Of a stretch of DNA of 64,000 nucleotides, positions 22,431-32,500 are shown in pieces. Position 1 is the stretch's first letter. Each line of letters begins with the position of its first letter. The notes below the pieces were generated by a model. The model was not told the origin of the DNA. It ran no database searches and worked only from the letters and a program-made list of their open reading frames with translations. The stretch comes from Phytoseiulus persimilis (taxonomy: Eukaryota > Arthropoda > Arachnida > Mesostigmata > Phytoseiidae): the NCBI GenBank assembly GCA_037576195.1, contig CM075101.1:30628001-30692000 (forward strand), in the 5' to 3' direction. A program made the position numbers and the translations under genes.

Positions 22431-23265
22431 CGAACCGAATATATAACGGTTCGCAGAACTCACGGCTGTGTTCTTCCGACGATGCGAGCTCCTCGAAATA
22501 TTCAGTTCCGGGCTGGCTGTTCTCCGAAGCACCCGCCACAGGTTTACACGGCAAACTCTCGCACGTTGCTGGAGATGCTTGGAAAATGAATCTGAAGCGA
22601 GGGATTATCGGATTGAGCTCTCGTTAAGCAAGCAGGGTGAGAGCTGAGCTTGAACCTCGTGCCTGGTCCGACGATGCACAACCGAGACAGTAGCGTAGCG
22701 TGGGGGACGAGGATCATCAGAATTTTCTTAGCAGAATTCTCAAGGGGTATTTTCGACGGAGGGAGTTCACAATAGGAGTTCACCGCATCGTAAATGAGCG
22801 CGAAATACCTTGCACTAGTTGGAGCAGCCTCGTTGCTCTGAGAGCTTGATGTCGTCATTGTGAGGGGAACCAATGACCCCGGGTGGCTGACGACGGCTAC
22901 GAGTTGCTGCCGACATTGATCTACGGAAAAAAACAGGAGCTAGCTCCATGAAGAAGGAATTAGGCCGCAGGGTAGCATGCTCGTGTTTTCGCATAACGGG
23001 GCTTACTCGGAGAAGCTGAAGGGCTCGATTCCACACAACTCATGGGCAGTTGCCTGATTTCACAATTCGCAGAGTGGCGAATAGGTCCGCCGGCTTCAGA
23101 CGGCACACAAGAGCAATTCACGTAGTACATCTGCGAATAAGAACCGCATCGCGTTTGAGTGGAGCTCAGGCTCGGAGCACGGGGGTTTGAAGAATGTTAA
23201 TGAACGAGCGTTATGCACTGCGGAGCTGAAAGGAGATCACGTCAATATTAGTGACTTCTTTATAG

Positions 23266-23552
23266 TTACCATAATCTGTGTCGGAAATCTAGCGTGAAAC
23301 GCAGGAGAAACGCATTCGCTTGCTTGACAGCAGCAGAGTCGAACAACAGCTGATTGACATCGGAGCGGCGAGTCGTCAGCAGTGCGCGCCACCCGCTCTC
23401 TTCCTCTAGAGCGACGGAAACGAATGAACGCATCGCGGGTCGAGAGTGAAGTCTTGAACTACCAAGAATTTCCTGCTTGATTCTCGCCGCTAGAACATGA
23501 TGAAAAATGAGGAACCTTCGGCTCTGAGCTATGCGACGGCGTTGGCTGGACT
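23266..23552 (-). CDS. Possible terminal exon, unidentified
   Basis: The open block runs from an acceptor (TTCTCTTTCGGAAGCAG) to a stop at 23266, about 95 codons. The C-terminal 70 residues have natural composition (AARIKQEILGSSRLHS; FVSVALEEESGWRALLTT; DVNQLLFDSAAVKQANAFLL). No known domain is seen and no upstream exon was identified. It lies between the trihelix and SH2 genes and could be a separate small minus-strand gene. Confidence 0.3.
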
Positions 23553-24298
23553 GCTTCCGAAAGAGAACGCTTGAACGGGTCCACAATTTTTTGTGTCGAA
23601 CTCTCCGGTTCCAAGCCTTAATCCCATCTTAAGAGAGTTAGCAGTGCCAATCAAACGTGAGCTGCAGGTCACATTTATTTAATCTATGAGGAAAGAGAAC
23701 TCCATCGTCTGGAAACCCTAGATGCAGCAATTTGAGAGTTGCTGCGACCAGCGGACTGCGCTCCAGCAAAATCATTGACATCTCTCAACATTCCTCCCTT
23801 TTCCTCGCGCACCTTCCCTGTTTTGAAAACAAGCGAGGAAAACCCGCCGTGTCGGGAGAGAATTTAAAAACGTCATGTTCTGGCACCCGGGGTATGGAGT
23901 ATAAATCGTTTATGTACTCCGAAGACTGGCAAGCGTCATGCGAATCCTGCTCGCTATGTGACCGTTCTCAACCCACGGTGAGCTTGGTGGCCTGAGGCCA
24001 CCTCAGTGACTCAGACGGTCTGAGGACAACGCTGTCAGTGACGATGACAGTTGACAGCGAACTGTTTGCCATTTGTGTTCCCCCTGCCCTGTGCTCTGCA
24101 ACATTAGATTGTTCACCGTGCATAAGACCATAGACGCCTTCAGTCGCACGTCTCGCACGAAGGATAATCTGCGAATGACGCTTGGACGGGTGCGTCACAG
24201 TGCTTGCCTGATCGAGGAGGCTGAGCTCCGCTCGACCTGAAGAAAGGACTCAAGCATTGTCTGGCGCAACAATATCCCGCTCCGCGTCGATTCCAGAG

Positions 24299-25684
24299 AT
24301 GCATTTGAGTCTCGAAGAAGAGCTGCGGCTTCCGTCTTCTGATTTGCGAAGCCATGGATGGTACCATGGCCCCATACCTCGATCGATCGCTGAGTCGCTG
24401 CTCACGATCGATGGACAATTTCTTGTGCGTGATTGCCTTTCACAAGTGAACGACTACGTCTTATCGTGCCAACACTTCGGGGCGAAACTTCATTTCATCA
24501 TAAACCGCGTGTATATTCTGCCAAACACCTTATATGAGCGGGTCCAGTATCAATTAGAGGACGATTTATTCGACACAATCGCGGATCTAGTCACGTTCTA
24601 CGTCGGCAACAAACAACCGATCACACAACGCTCGGGAGCGCACATCTCGAGACCGGTACTCAGGAAAGTCAGCCTCAGTGTTCAAGTGGATTCGACTCCT
24701 CCACCGAAGCCCGAACGGAACTACAACTGCACACAGATCAAAGAACGGCGAATACTGCGAAAGGAATACTCGAGACGCCCTTTCAAAACGGTCGACGTGT
24801 CCATGGGGCAGCTGCACTTCAACACGGTCGAATTCAGCAACTGCGGAATTAACGAATGCCAACTACGGAGAATTCAAAAAGATTTGAGAGAGAACGGTGC
24901 GAGGGTTCTGGCTCGCAGCTTGACTCTCGTCCACGTAAGGTTGCTTCAGTTGGACACGAAGGCTGAGTGTGCTCTCGGCGCTCAAAGTGCTCTCGAGGTA
25001 CTGACGTTGTCTCATGGAGACAAACTCCGAGAGCACCTCTACGAGAGAGCCCAATACCTCAAAATGCTGGTGATAGCGTCGATTGTGATTGAGGAGAAAC
25101 AGGGGGGAGCACTCGAGATACTAACAAAATGGGTGCAGATCGCCGCGGAGATCAAGTCCGCACTCGGAGACCTCTTCGGATTCCAGTGTGTTATGATGGG
25201 CCTCATGTCTGAAGCTGTCGCCTCCATGAAAACTCTTTGGCTGGACTTGAGGCAGAAGAATACCAATCTGGCATTACTCTTCGAAACAAAGCTCCGCCAA
25301 GAGATCTCCGTGCTTTTCGATCGTTGCGACAGCATGGCTCCAAACACGTGTGTGCCGAATGTTTACTTCTACGTGAGCTTGCTTGTGCAGTTGACTCAGC
25401 GTTTGGAACGCGCTCAGTTCGAGAAAATGGGACCTGACTTCGGCTTAGGAACTATTCTGTGTCACCTGGAACACGCGCGAGCGCTTGTTCCTCAAACGGA
25501 TCGCTTCAAGAAAAATGCACAGAGCGTCCTCAGCTCAATGACGACGGCGGACAAGACATTCCCATTCCTTGAAACGGCGAATCTTATCGCTTTGTTCAAC
25601 ACGGATGACTACGAGAAATTCAGCGACTCAGAGAAGAAGCAGAGCGTCTTGAAAATAATGGAGCGGCTCACTGAGAGGGCCTAG
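24299..25684 (+). CDS. BCAR3/NSP-family SH2 adaptor with RasGEF-like domain
   Basis: The gene has one long coding exon, 461 residues from ATG 24299. A good acceptor (TCGATTCCAG) lies two bases before the ATG, so a 5' UTR intron is likely. Residues about 20-120 form an SH2 domain with GWYHGPIPRS, the phosphotyrosine pocket FLVRD and the NSP-family signature YERVQYQ...FDTIADLVTFYVGN. A short basic linker leads to a helical CDC25-homology domain (about 185-455, from MGQLHFNTVEF to IMERLTERA). In the NSP family (BCAR3, SH2D3A/C) this domain is closed, lacks exchange activity and binds p130Cas. The role is therefore probably linking receptor signalling to adhesion and Rap/Ras pathways in the cytosol. 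It is much shorter than vertebrate BCAR3 because the Ser/Pro linker is nearly absent. Having both domains on one intronless coding exon suggests intron loss or retroposition. Confidence 0.9.
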   Translation: MHLSLEEELRLPSSDLRSHGWYHGPIPRSIAESLLTIDGQFLVRDCLSQVNDYVLSCQHFGAKLHFIINRVYILPNTLYERVQYQLEDDLFDTIADLVTFYVGNKQPITQRSGAHISRPVLRKVSLSVQVDSTPPPKPERNYNCTQIKERRILRKEYSRRPFKTVDVSMGQLHFNTVEFSNCGINECQLRRIQKDLRENGARVLARSLTLVHVRLLQLDTKAECALGAQSALEVLTLSHGDKLREHLYERAQYLKMLVIASIVIEEKQGGALEILTKWVQIAAEIKSALGDLFGFQCVMMGLMSEAVASMKTLWLDLRQKNTNLALLFETKLRQEISVLFDRCDSMAPNTCVPNVYFYVSLLVQLTQRLERAQFEKMGPDFGLGTILCHLEHARALVPQTDRFKKNAQSVLSSMTTADKTFPFLETANLIALFNTDDYEKFSDSEKKQSVLKIMERLTERA

Positions 25685-26411
25685 AGGCTGGCACGATACC
25701 TGCATTCAACTCGCTCATCTCCTCGAGTTCCTGAACAGCCGCAGCAGACCTTTTGCATAAAGTTATTTTGATATCGATGACCCTTTGCGACGCTTTCTAG
25801 CAGGAATATGGAGTGTGTCGAAATACAACGTACCTGCTAGAAGTTGAGAAGGTGATATATTCACACCACCATAGCTATTTATCGACTCAAACTCTGGTGT
25901 GATCGTTCCCTTTCTTTTTACTCTAGTCAGGAGGCGGATGTCCGTGCAATAACTGACAGGGTGAACACATCGCTTGAATCTAGTCCTATTCTTGGATGAA
26001 ATGCAGCTTCCTCCAGAGGAGATCGAGTCGAGAAATCGTACTTGAGAATATGTCCCGGACGGTTTCGCGAATCAGAATCTATATGCATGCGAAGCTCGAC
26101 TCATCTGTAATCTTCAGCATATTGTGTGGCTCTCCTTCGAGGGATCCTTTGCATCAATAAAATTCATACTTGAACGATTCCATAACGAGTTCCCGTGATT
26201 TGTCGAGAGGATGATTGCGGACCCACATCGTCGGAGGGTTTTTGAGAAGAGGCCACATCCTCTGGTTTCATGATATATACTCGACCGCATGCAACGGAAA
26301 GAATTTCGCACCGTGACGGAAGTTCTCAACCGAATCCGCGTTTCGGGTAGGGCTGTCAATGGCTGAAATCCTCGATGATCGAGAACAACGAGGAACAACG
26401 AGCAATGTGCG
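25685..26411. other. Intergenic
   Basis: Contains the 3' flank of the SH2 gene and the 5' flank of the next membrane protein. No AATAAA directly follows the SH2 stop. The minus ORFs 26114-26497 overlap the next gene antisense and look spurious. Confidence 0.5.
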
Positions 26412-26837
26412 ATGACGACAACAAGAACAGACACCGCCTCGCTTCCCGCCGCCAGACATTCGGGAAAGCTCTCCTTTCTGTCAATATTATTGTTCATCTC
26501 TAGCTTAGCAACGTATCTGATTGACCTCGTTATACTCAGGAGCTACCTGAAAATCGAGCCAAGTTTCGAACTTTTACTCAGCCATGCATACGCTGTCGCA
26601 GTTCTGAACTATCTTTATTTGATGTTTGTGGCCGTGGTGGGAGGACATCGAGTCGTTCTTCCGAAAAAACTCAGCAGATCAGTGCACGCAGTAGCCATCG
26701 TGCTCGCGGCGCTCAAAATGGCTGTGACCCTTGACCCATCGAAGAATCAAGATATCTATGAGCATGCGATCACTGTTCTCTGTGGTGTTCAAATCCTTCT
26801 CTCGACTGTGTGCGTGATCTTGGATTGTTTAAGATGA
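26412..26837 (+). CDS. Small four-pass membrane protein
   Basis: Intronless, 141 residues from ATG 26412. Hydrophobic segments: FLSILLFISSLATYLIDLVIL, a second around AYAVAVLNYLYLMFVAVVGG, a third around SVHAVAIVLAALKMAVTL, and a fourth at ITVLCGVQILLSTVCVILDCL. The short N-terminal tail is Thr/Ser-rich. The topology resembles the protein at 19.1-19.4 kb, but I see no sequence similarity strong enough to call them paralogues. AATAAA follows 18 bases after the stop. Family and role unknown; a MARVEL- or tetraspan-like role in membranes is possible. Confidence 0.65.
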   Translation: MTTTRTDTASLPAARHSGKLSFLSILLFISSLATYLIDLVILRSYLKIEPSFELLLSHAYAVAVLNYLYLMFVAVVGGHRVVLPKKLSRSVHAVAIVLAALKMAVTLDPSKNQDIYEHAITVLCGVQILLSTVCVILDCLR

Positions 26838-26854
26838 GATACAAACTGATTGTG

Positions 26855-26860
26855 AATAAA
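26855..26860 (+). terminator. Polyadenylation signal AATAAA
   Basis: Lies 18 bases past the stop at 26837. Confidence 0.7.
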
Positions 26861-27327
26861 CTTCAAGAAGTATTCTTGAATCACAGTGCGAACGAAGAGT
26901 GTCTCTCGCTTCAAGTCTCTGCTTGCAAATGAGTGAGCCATAGACTCAGACGTCTGAGCTGCTTCCAGTGTCGATTTGAGCTCTACATCGAGTTTGCACG
27001 GAGGAATTCGCCTCGCCATGTTGCCCCAGTTCTCTCAATGAGGAGATCCAGGATGCCCAAGACACGAGCAGCTTCCTGTGAGGCCAGCGACTGCCGCTAT
27101 CAGATGCTATACATGATGCCCGAATGCGACAGATGCCAACTCCCGGATCCACCGGCCGCTCGCTCAGGCGTATAGAGGCACGGAGAAGATATCGGGCGGT
27201 GCCAATATTTCATCCGCAATCGGCTTCCGTCTTCGTCATCCAGGTTTCGCCTCTCATGATCCACGAATGAGCACAGTTTCCTCAAGGAACTCTGCTCTAA
27301 GAAAGGGTCGCAACGCGGAGATCGCTA

Positions 27328-29154
27328 TCAGGTTACAGGATCGGCTACGTCTGGAACCCGTGAACGCCGCATGTTCATCCACTCATCAGAGGCTAACTCG
27401 GCCGCGAAAATCAGCACCGAGAATAGTATCTGCCAGGAGAAGTGCTTTTCCACTCCCCTCATGGATTCCGAGTCTATCACTGAATAAGTCAGATGTGTTG
27501 AATGCTTCCTCAGGTTATTCCCTCCCCGCCAATGATTTATGTGACCGGTCTCAATCAAGCGGCGCAATATTTTCGATACCTGAGGCCGGATCGAGCATCC
27601 CTTCTGGAGATAAACGGTCTCGTAAAGCGCATTCACTTGTGCGACCGAATGTAGAAATTTCCTGCTGTGCAGAAGATTCGTGTGGTAGGCGAGTTCTTTC
27701 GTCTCCTCGAAGATGAAGTCTGAGACGTGTTGGCGAGCGAAAATGGCCAGTTCGTTTCGTGAAGGTTCCTCGGAGAAGTAAGCACTTTTGCTGAGGATTT
27801 CTTTCAGCAGCTGGCTTCCGACACTCGACGCCAAGTAGGCGCCGTGGAGTCCTTCTCTGATCGTTTCGATCTCGTCTTCCTTCCCCCAAACCCTACTGTC
27901 ACCATGACGTAAGACGTGATCTCTGACTTGGCTCAAATCGAAGAAGAGAGATCGGTAGTGGGGCGTGATCATCTTTTCCATGACGAAGAGCATGAAATGG
28001 ATACACAAGAAAACGTTTGCGACCCGGAACGCGAGAAGCACACAGGACCGCTTGTCTGTGAGGATTGTTCTCGACGGCGCCACCGGCATAAGCATCAGGT
28101 GTACGAAAACTTCAAGGAAGCTCCCGCGGTCCAGAAAGCAAACTAAAGCCGAGCAGCCGAGAGCTACGGCGATGAAGAAAGACACGGTCTTGGGAGACAT
28201 TGAGTCAAGTAGTACGTACTTATCGTAATGGATCCTCTCAACGTGATTGGCGAGCTCAATGTGAGTTTGGGAGAAAACGCCTGCGTTCGAGAAATACTGA
28301 TCTCGCTCCTGATACAGCCACACCGATCCGATCGCGAGTAGAGTTCCACGCTTGAGTAGCGCGTTTAACGCACCTTCCCACTCCGTCGATCTTATCGACG
28401 TTCCGTTGTCAAGATAGTCGCTCAAAAAGCCGTTGCCGTAATACTCACTCGGGAACTTGTCATCAAACTGGAATGAGAAATTGAACTTCCCGGAGAGGAC
28501 CTTCAGTATTTGGTTCCCATAAGGCAGTTCGAGTTCGCGTCTCACGTCGTGGAACGCGGCAGACCAGTCCTCGTGCGGCCGAAAGATCCATCCGTTATCG
28601 GGTGCCCGACAGCGGATTGCGGAGTTCCCTGATGTTATCAGGAAATGATTCCCATCAAGTTCCTGCCAGGGTCCGCATTTGCCACAGGCATGAGGACCCG
28701 TATCGAAGGAATGGCGTGGAATCGGCTCCTTAGTCCCGTCGAAATCATGGAAGATGCGAGCGAAATCGCGATATTTCCCGTCAGTGCTTGTCAGGTAGCC
28801 GTCGCAGCACTCTGAGCCGGGTTTCCCAGCTAGTTTCCTGCTGCAAAGTCGGCTTATCCACGGATAACAGAAAGTCACGGCTTCCTTCAAATTGAGAGGA
28901 TTTGTTTCGCCCACGAAAATTACAGTTGCGTTGTTGTAGTGGAACTTCCGATACGATTGACGCTTATGCGTAGCCAATGAAAGCGAATCCCGGCTGAATA
29001 GACACGGTTGGTTCCTATCAGCAACGACGAAAGTTGAGCTGTTCATGTGAGCCACGTTACCGTAATGCCGCCTGAATATGCCGGGCTCCGAGTCACGGCC
29101 AAGGTGCCAAGTCGCGTTGAGGATGTGGAGAATGATGACGTGATTCCCCAACAT
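27328..29154 (-). CDS. Divergent ionotropic receptor (chemosensory IR), copy 1
   Basis: An intronless 608-residue frame from ATG 29154. It has ionotropic-glutamate-receptor architecture: a divergent N-terminal region with paired cysteines (CCDGY, CGKCGPW), ligand-binding lobe S1 with LPYGNQILKVLSGKFNFSF, membrane segment M1 (VSFFIAVALGCSALVCFL), a pore-loop region (FVHLMLMPVAPS), M3 (VLLAFRVANVFLCIHFML), lobe S2 (VLRHGDSRVWGKEDEIETI; NALYETVYLQKGC) and a final M4 (WQILFSVLIFAAEL). The glutamate-binding residues of true iGluRs are not recognisable, as in arthropod divergent IRs. It is a cation channel of chemosensory cells by family. Residues are shared with the plus-strand copy at 30404-32191 throughout, including the N-terminal HILN. 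No signal peptide is obvious, so a short 5' exon could be missing. Confidence 0.85.
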   Translation of the reverse strand: MLGNHVIILHILNATWHLGRDSEPGIFRRHYGNVAHMNSSTFVVADRNQPCLFSRDSLSLATHKRQSYRKFHYNNATVIFVGETNPLNLKEAVTFCYPWISRLCSRKLAGKPGSECCDGYLTSTDGKYRDFARIFHDFDGTKEPIPRHSFDTGPHACGKCGPWQELDGNHFLITSGNSAIRCRAPDNGWIFRPHEDWSAAFHDVRRELELPYGNQILKVLSGKFNFSFQFDDKFPSEYYGNGFLSDYLDNGTSIRSTEWEGALNALLKRGTLLAIGSVWLYQERDQYFSNAGVFSQTHIELANHVERIHYDKYVLLDSMSPKTVSFFIAVALGCSALVCFLDRGSFLEVFVHLMLMPVAPSRTILTDKRSCVLLAFRVANVFLCIHFMLFVMEKMITPHYRSLFFDLSQVRDHVLRHGDSRVWGKEDEIETIREGLHGAYLASSVGSQLLKEILSKSAYFSEEPSRNELAIFARQHVSDFIFEETKELAYHTNLLHSRKFLHSVAQVNALYETVYLQKGCSIRPQVSKILRRLIETGHINHWRGGNNLRKHSTHLTYSVIDSESMRGVEKHFSWQILFSVLIFAAELASDEWMNMRRSRVPDVADPVT

Positions 29155-29406
29155 ACTAAACAACAAACTCAGGTCTAGGAGCTGCCCGCCGCAATGAAAT
29201 AAGTTTGTCGCCTCACCCTCGTCACACTGTCACTTGGGAAGCTGTGATCAACGAACACTCTTTCTGTAATTCCAACAACAGATGATGGAAATGCGCTTTG
29301 TGGCGCTTTCTTTGTCCCGTCTTTCACGAATCGATGAACATCCGCTAAACCTTTGAGAATGTTCCACGTCTGAACTGAGCAAATGGATCCATGTTATCCA
29401 TTACTT

Positions 29407-29412
29407 TTTATT
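29407..29412 (-). terminator. Polyadenylation signal AATAAA for SEC13
   Basis: AATAAA on the minus strand, 106 bases past the SEC13 stop. Confidence 0.65.
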
Positions 29413-29517
29413 CTTCATTGAACAATACTCGACTCCGCTGAGGATACTCAAAATAAGCCAGGAGTCACTACATAAGGGGAACGTGTTCGCGCGACTTGAA
29501 GGTAAACTCTGAAAACC

Positions 29518-32500
29518 TCAAAGAGCCCGATCTGCCAAATGTGGGGTGTGTCCTCGTATCTTGCGTCCGCCATCTTCCGAAATACAGATCCACCTGGAAG
29601 GATATGTTTGTACTCTGTTCACAGGAGTCGGGGGACGTATTCACAATATACTGGGGAGGGCTGGTGTGGTTCGAACCTGTGATCTGCAGAGCACTTCCAC
29701 AGAGTGATCTTATTATCGCCGCCTGAGACGGCCAGCATGTCACCGTTCAGCGACCAGCTCACGTGCCAAATGACGTCATCAAACGTATTGAGAACCTGAA
29801 TCGCCAAGATGAAAGAAGCGCTAAGTGCAAGCATCCTCGAGAAAGGAAGCTTCTACGATTTGAATCGTCACGTCGGGGAAAAGTTCCGTTTGAGCTTACC
29901 TGACCCTTCCAGGTCTTATTCCCGTCGGTAGAGGTCCAGATGATCACTGTGCGGTCCTGCGAGCATGATGCAATCATGGACGAGTTTGAGAAAGCTGTCG
30001 ATGGACACCATGCAACGTCACGCACCCAGTCTTGATGAGCTTCTAGAGTTTGATCTTCGACCCATTGCTGTTGGGTGTCACTGCAAAAAGCAAAACATTC
30101 CTGACTGAAGACAGTGGGACACTCTGTGTGTCAGGCTGTTTCGCATTTCCCAATGATTGATATCTTTCGGATGTCTCTCAGGAAAAAGTGCATCCGAACA
30201 ATGCTCAAAAACGGTTATTGTTGAGGTCATGAGCGACACTTTCACAAAAACCCGCGGAACGTATCGATGGGATAAACATAATGACCAGGTATTGTGTGAA
30301 GCCCCAACGCTCGTATGGATCGAAGACGCGCTCGAAGTCGCTTCAGCCATTAACGAAGCGGTCCGCCGCAAGGAGCTCCCAGCTGAGATGAACAGTGGCC
30401 GAGATGAGTAGCGTGATCGTACATATTCTGAACATTTCGGAACACCTAGCTGCGACGGCCAACTCGGGCCAACAACTGCTCGCCAGCTTCCAACACATTC
30501 CTCTTGTGAGCTCGGGTGCCGTTTACTTCACGACCGGACAGGGACCTTGTGATTTCAACCAAGATGAAATATTCGCCGAAAACCGTAGTCGACATTCTCA
30601 TCAAAACTTCGACCCACTTGGTTCGATTGTGATTTTCTTGGGGCACATTTCGGGCCAGAAAGACATCGAGCGCGCGATCCGCTTTTGCTATCCGTGGGTC
30701 GCAATCCTGTGCAGCAGTCGCATCAAACGCGAAGAGACAGTGAGATGCTGCGATGCGTTCTACACAGAAGGGAGTGTTGGAAAAGGAGACTTCGTTATGG
30801 AGAAAGACGTTTTCGGCGAGGAATTAATCTTGTTCGGCACACAGCAAGTGTGCAACAGGTGCGGACCCTGGCGGAACTTCTCGAGTCAAATCGTCGAAGT
30901 AACGTCGAAGAATACGAAGGTTCACATTCGAGTACCGAGAGTTCCATGGGTATTCAAGCCGACGGAGGACCACTCTACGCCGTTCTTCGATTCTGAAGCG
31001 AAAAGGGAACGAGAACTCCCTTACTGCAACCAGATTTTGAAAGTTTTCTCCCAAAGTTTCAACCTATCGTTCAGGTTTCAACCTTCTCGCTACGAATTCT
31101 ACGGACAGTATTTCTCCCAGGTCAACGTCGGAGGACGTTCGAATGCGCCCTATGTTTGGGACGGCAGTCTCAATGCGGTTCTTCGACGCCGTTCGATGTT
31201 TGCTATCGGCTCCGTGACCTTGTATGCGAGTAGGGAGCAGTTCTTCTCGAGTACAAATGTCTTCTCCATTGAAGATGTCTTACTCCTGAACAGAGTTCAC
31301 CGAGGACCATCCAGCAGCAGATTCGTGCTCGATAACGTGCAGCCTGAGGTGATCTACTTGTATGTCGGTACAGCGACTGTTTGCACCATCCTCTTGTATC
31401 TGACGAGGTCGTCGGCCCAGGGCAACTTCTCAGGTCTGCTTGCTGCGCTGATATTCATGCCTCTGGCATCCACAGTTCGTGTACCGGTGAAGAAGATCTG
31501 CGTCGTTCTGGGGCTCCTGCGTCTGACAGCAATCGTTCTTACAACTAATATCAGCGCAAGCATCCTCGATCAGATGATGTCGTCGAATATCCTCTACGCC
31601 TACAAGGACGTGATAGGAGTTCGTGAGCACCTTCGACGCTTCCCTGAGAGCAAGCTATGGGGCTACACTCACATCATCGACTCCGTCGAAGCCGGACTAG
31701 ATGCAATCAAGAGGCGCAAAACGGGCTTGAGTCCTCAGGACAAAGCCCTGTGCGATCTCCTCGATCATCGGAGCGACTTCGGCAGCAGGCCGGAGAACAA
31801 CAAGATCACCATTTACGCCGGCGGAAGTGAGAACGACTTCATCATGGACGAACAATCAGCGGCTGCGTATCATTTGGGTCGGACCCGGGGCCAGACTTAT
31901 ATCAACGCGATCACCGGCTTGAACAACATGTATGAGACAGTGATGCTGCAGAAAGGATGCACAGTCAGGAAAAACTTCTCCGTGGTTCTCCGTCGACTTG
32001 AGGAAAGCGGCCACATTAAGCTGTGGCGTCGCTCCGAGATAGGAACACACAAGAGCGGGCTACAGTACAGGATCCTGACCATGAAATCGTTCCATTTGAA
32101 TTTCTACCGCCAACTTCACGCTCAAATCATCCTCGGCTCAGCGGTTGTTCTGATCGAGCTCGCGGTGCACCGTTGCCGATCAGAATTTTGATGTCGGGGA
32201 TCGAGATGCGAAATGTTTCCGTTCGATCGCGGAGGCAACTGACATCGGAGAGCTTGCTGTTCTATGACTATGTAACAGATAAAACAGTCGAATAACATGT
32301 GCATGTTACTCCCGCTCCACATTCCCAGCGCTCGACAATTCTAGTTCTAATGTTGAACCTTTCGCTCTGATAAACTGGATGCAAGATGACCATTGAACAT
32401 TTCCAGAGATCGCGGGGTGACTGGAGTTTTCCCAGCGACCTCGGTCCTCATTGACTTACAGGTATTTCCATATCTTGACGAGGTTATCACTGCCTCCTGT

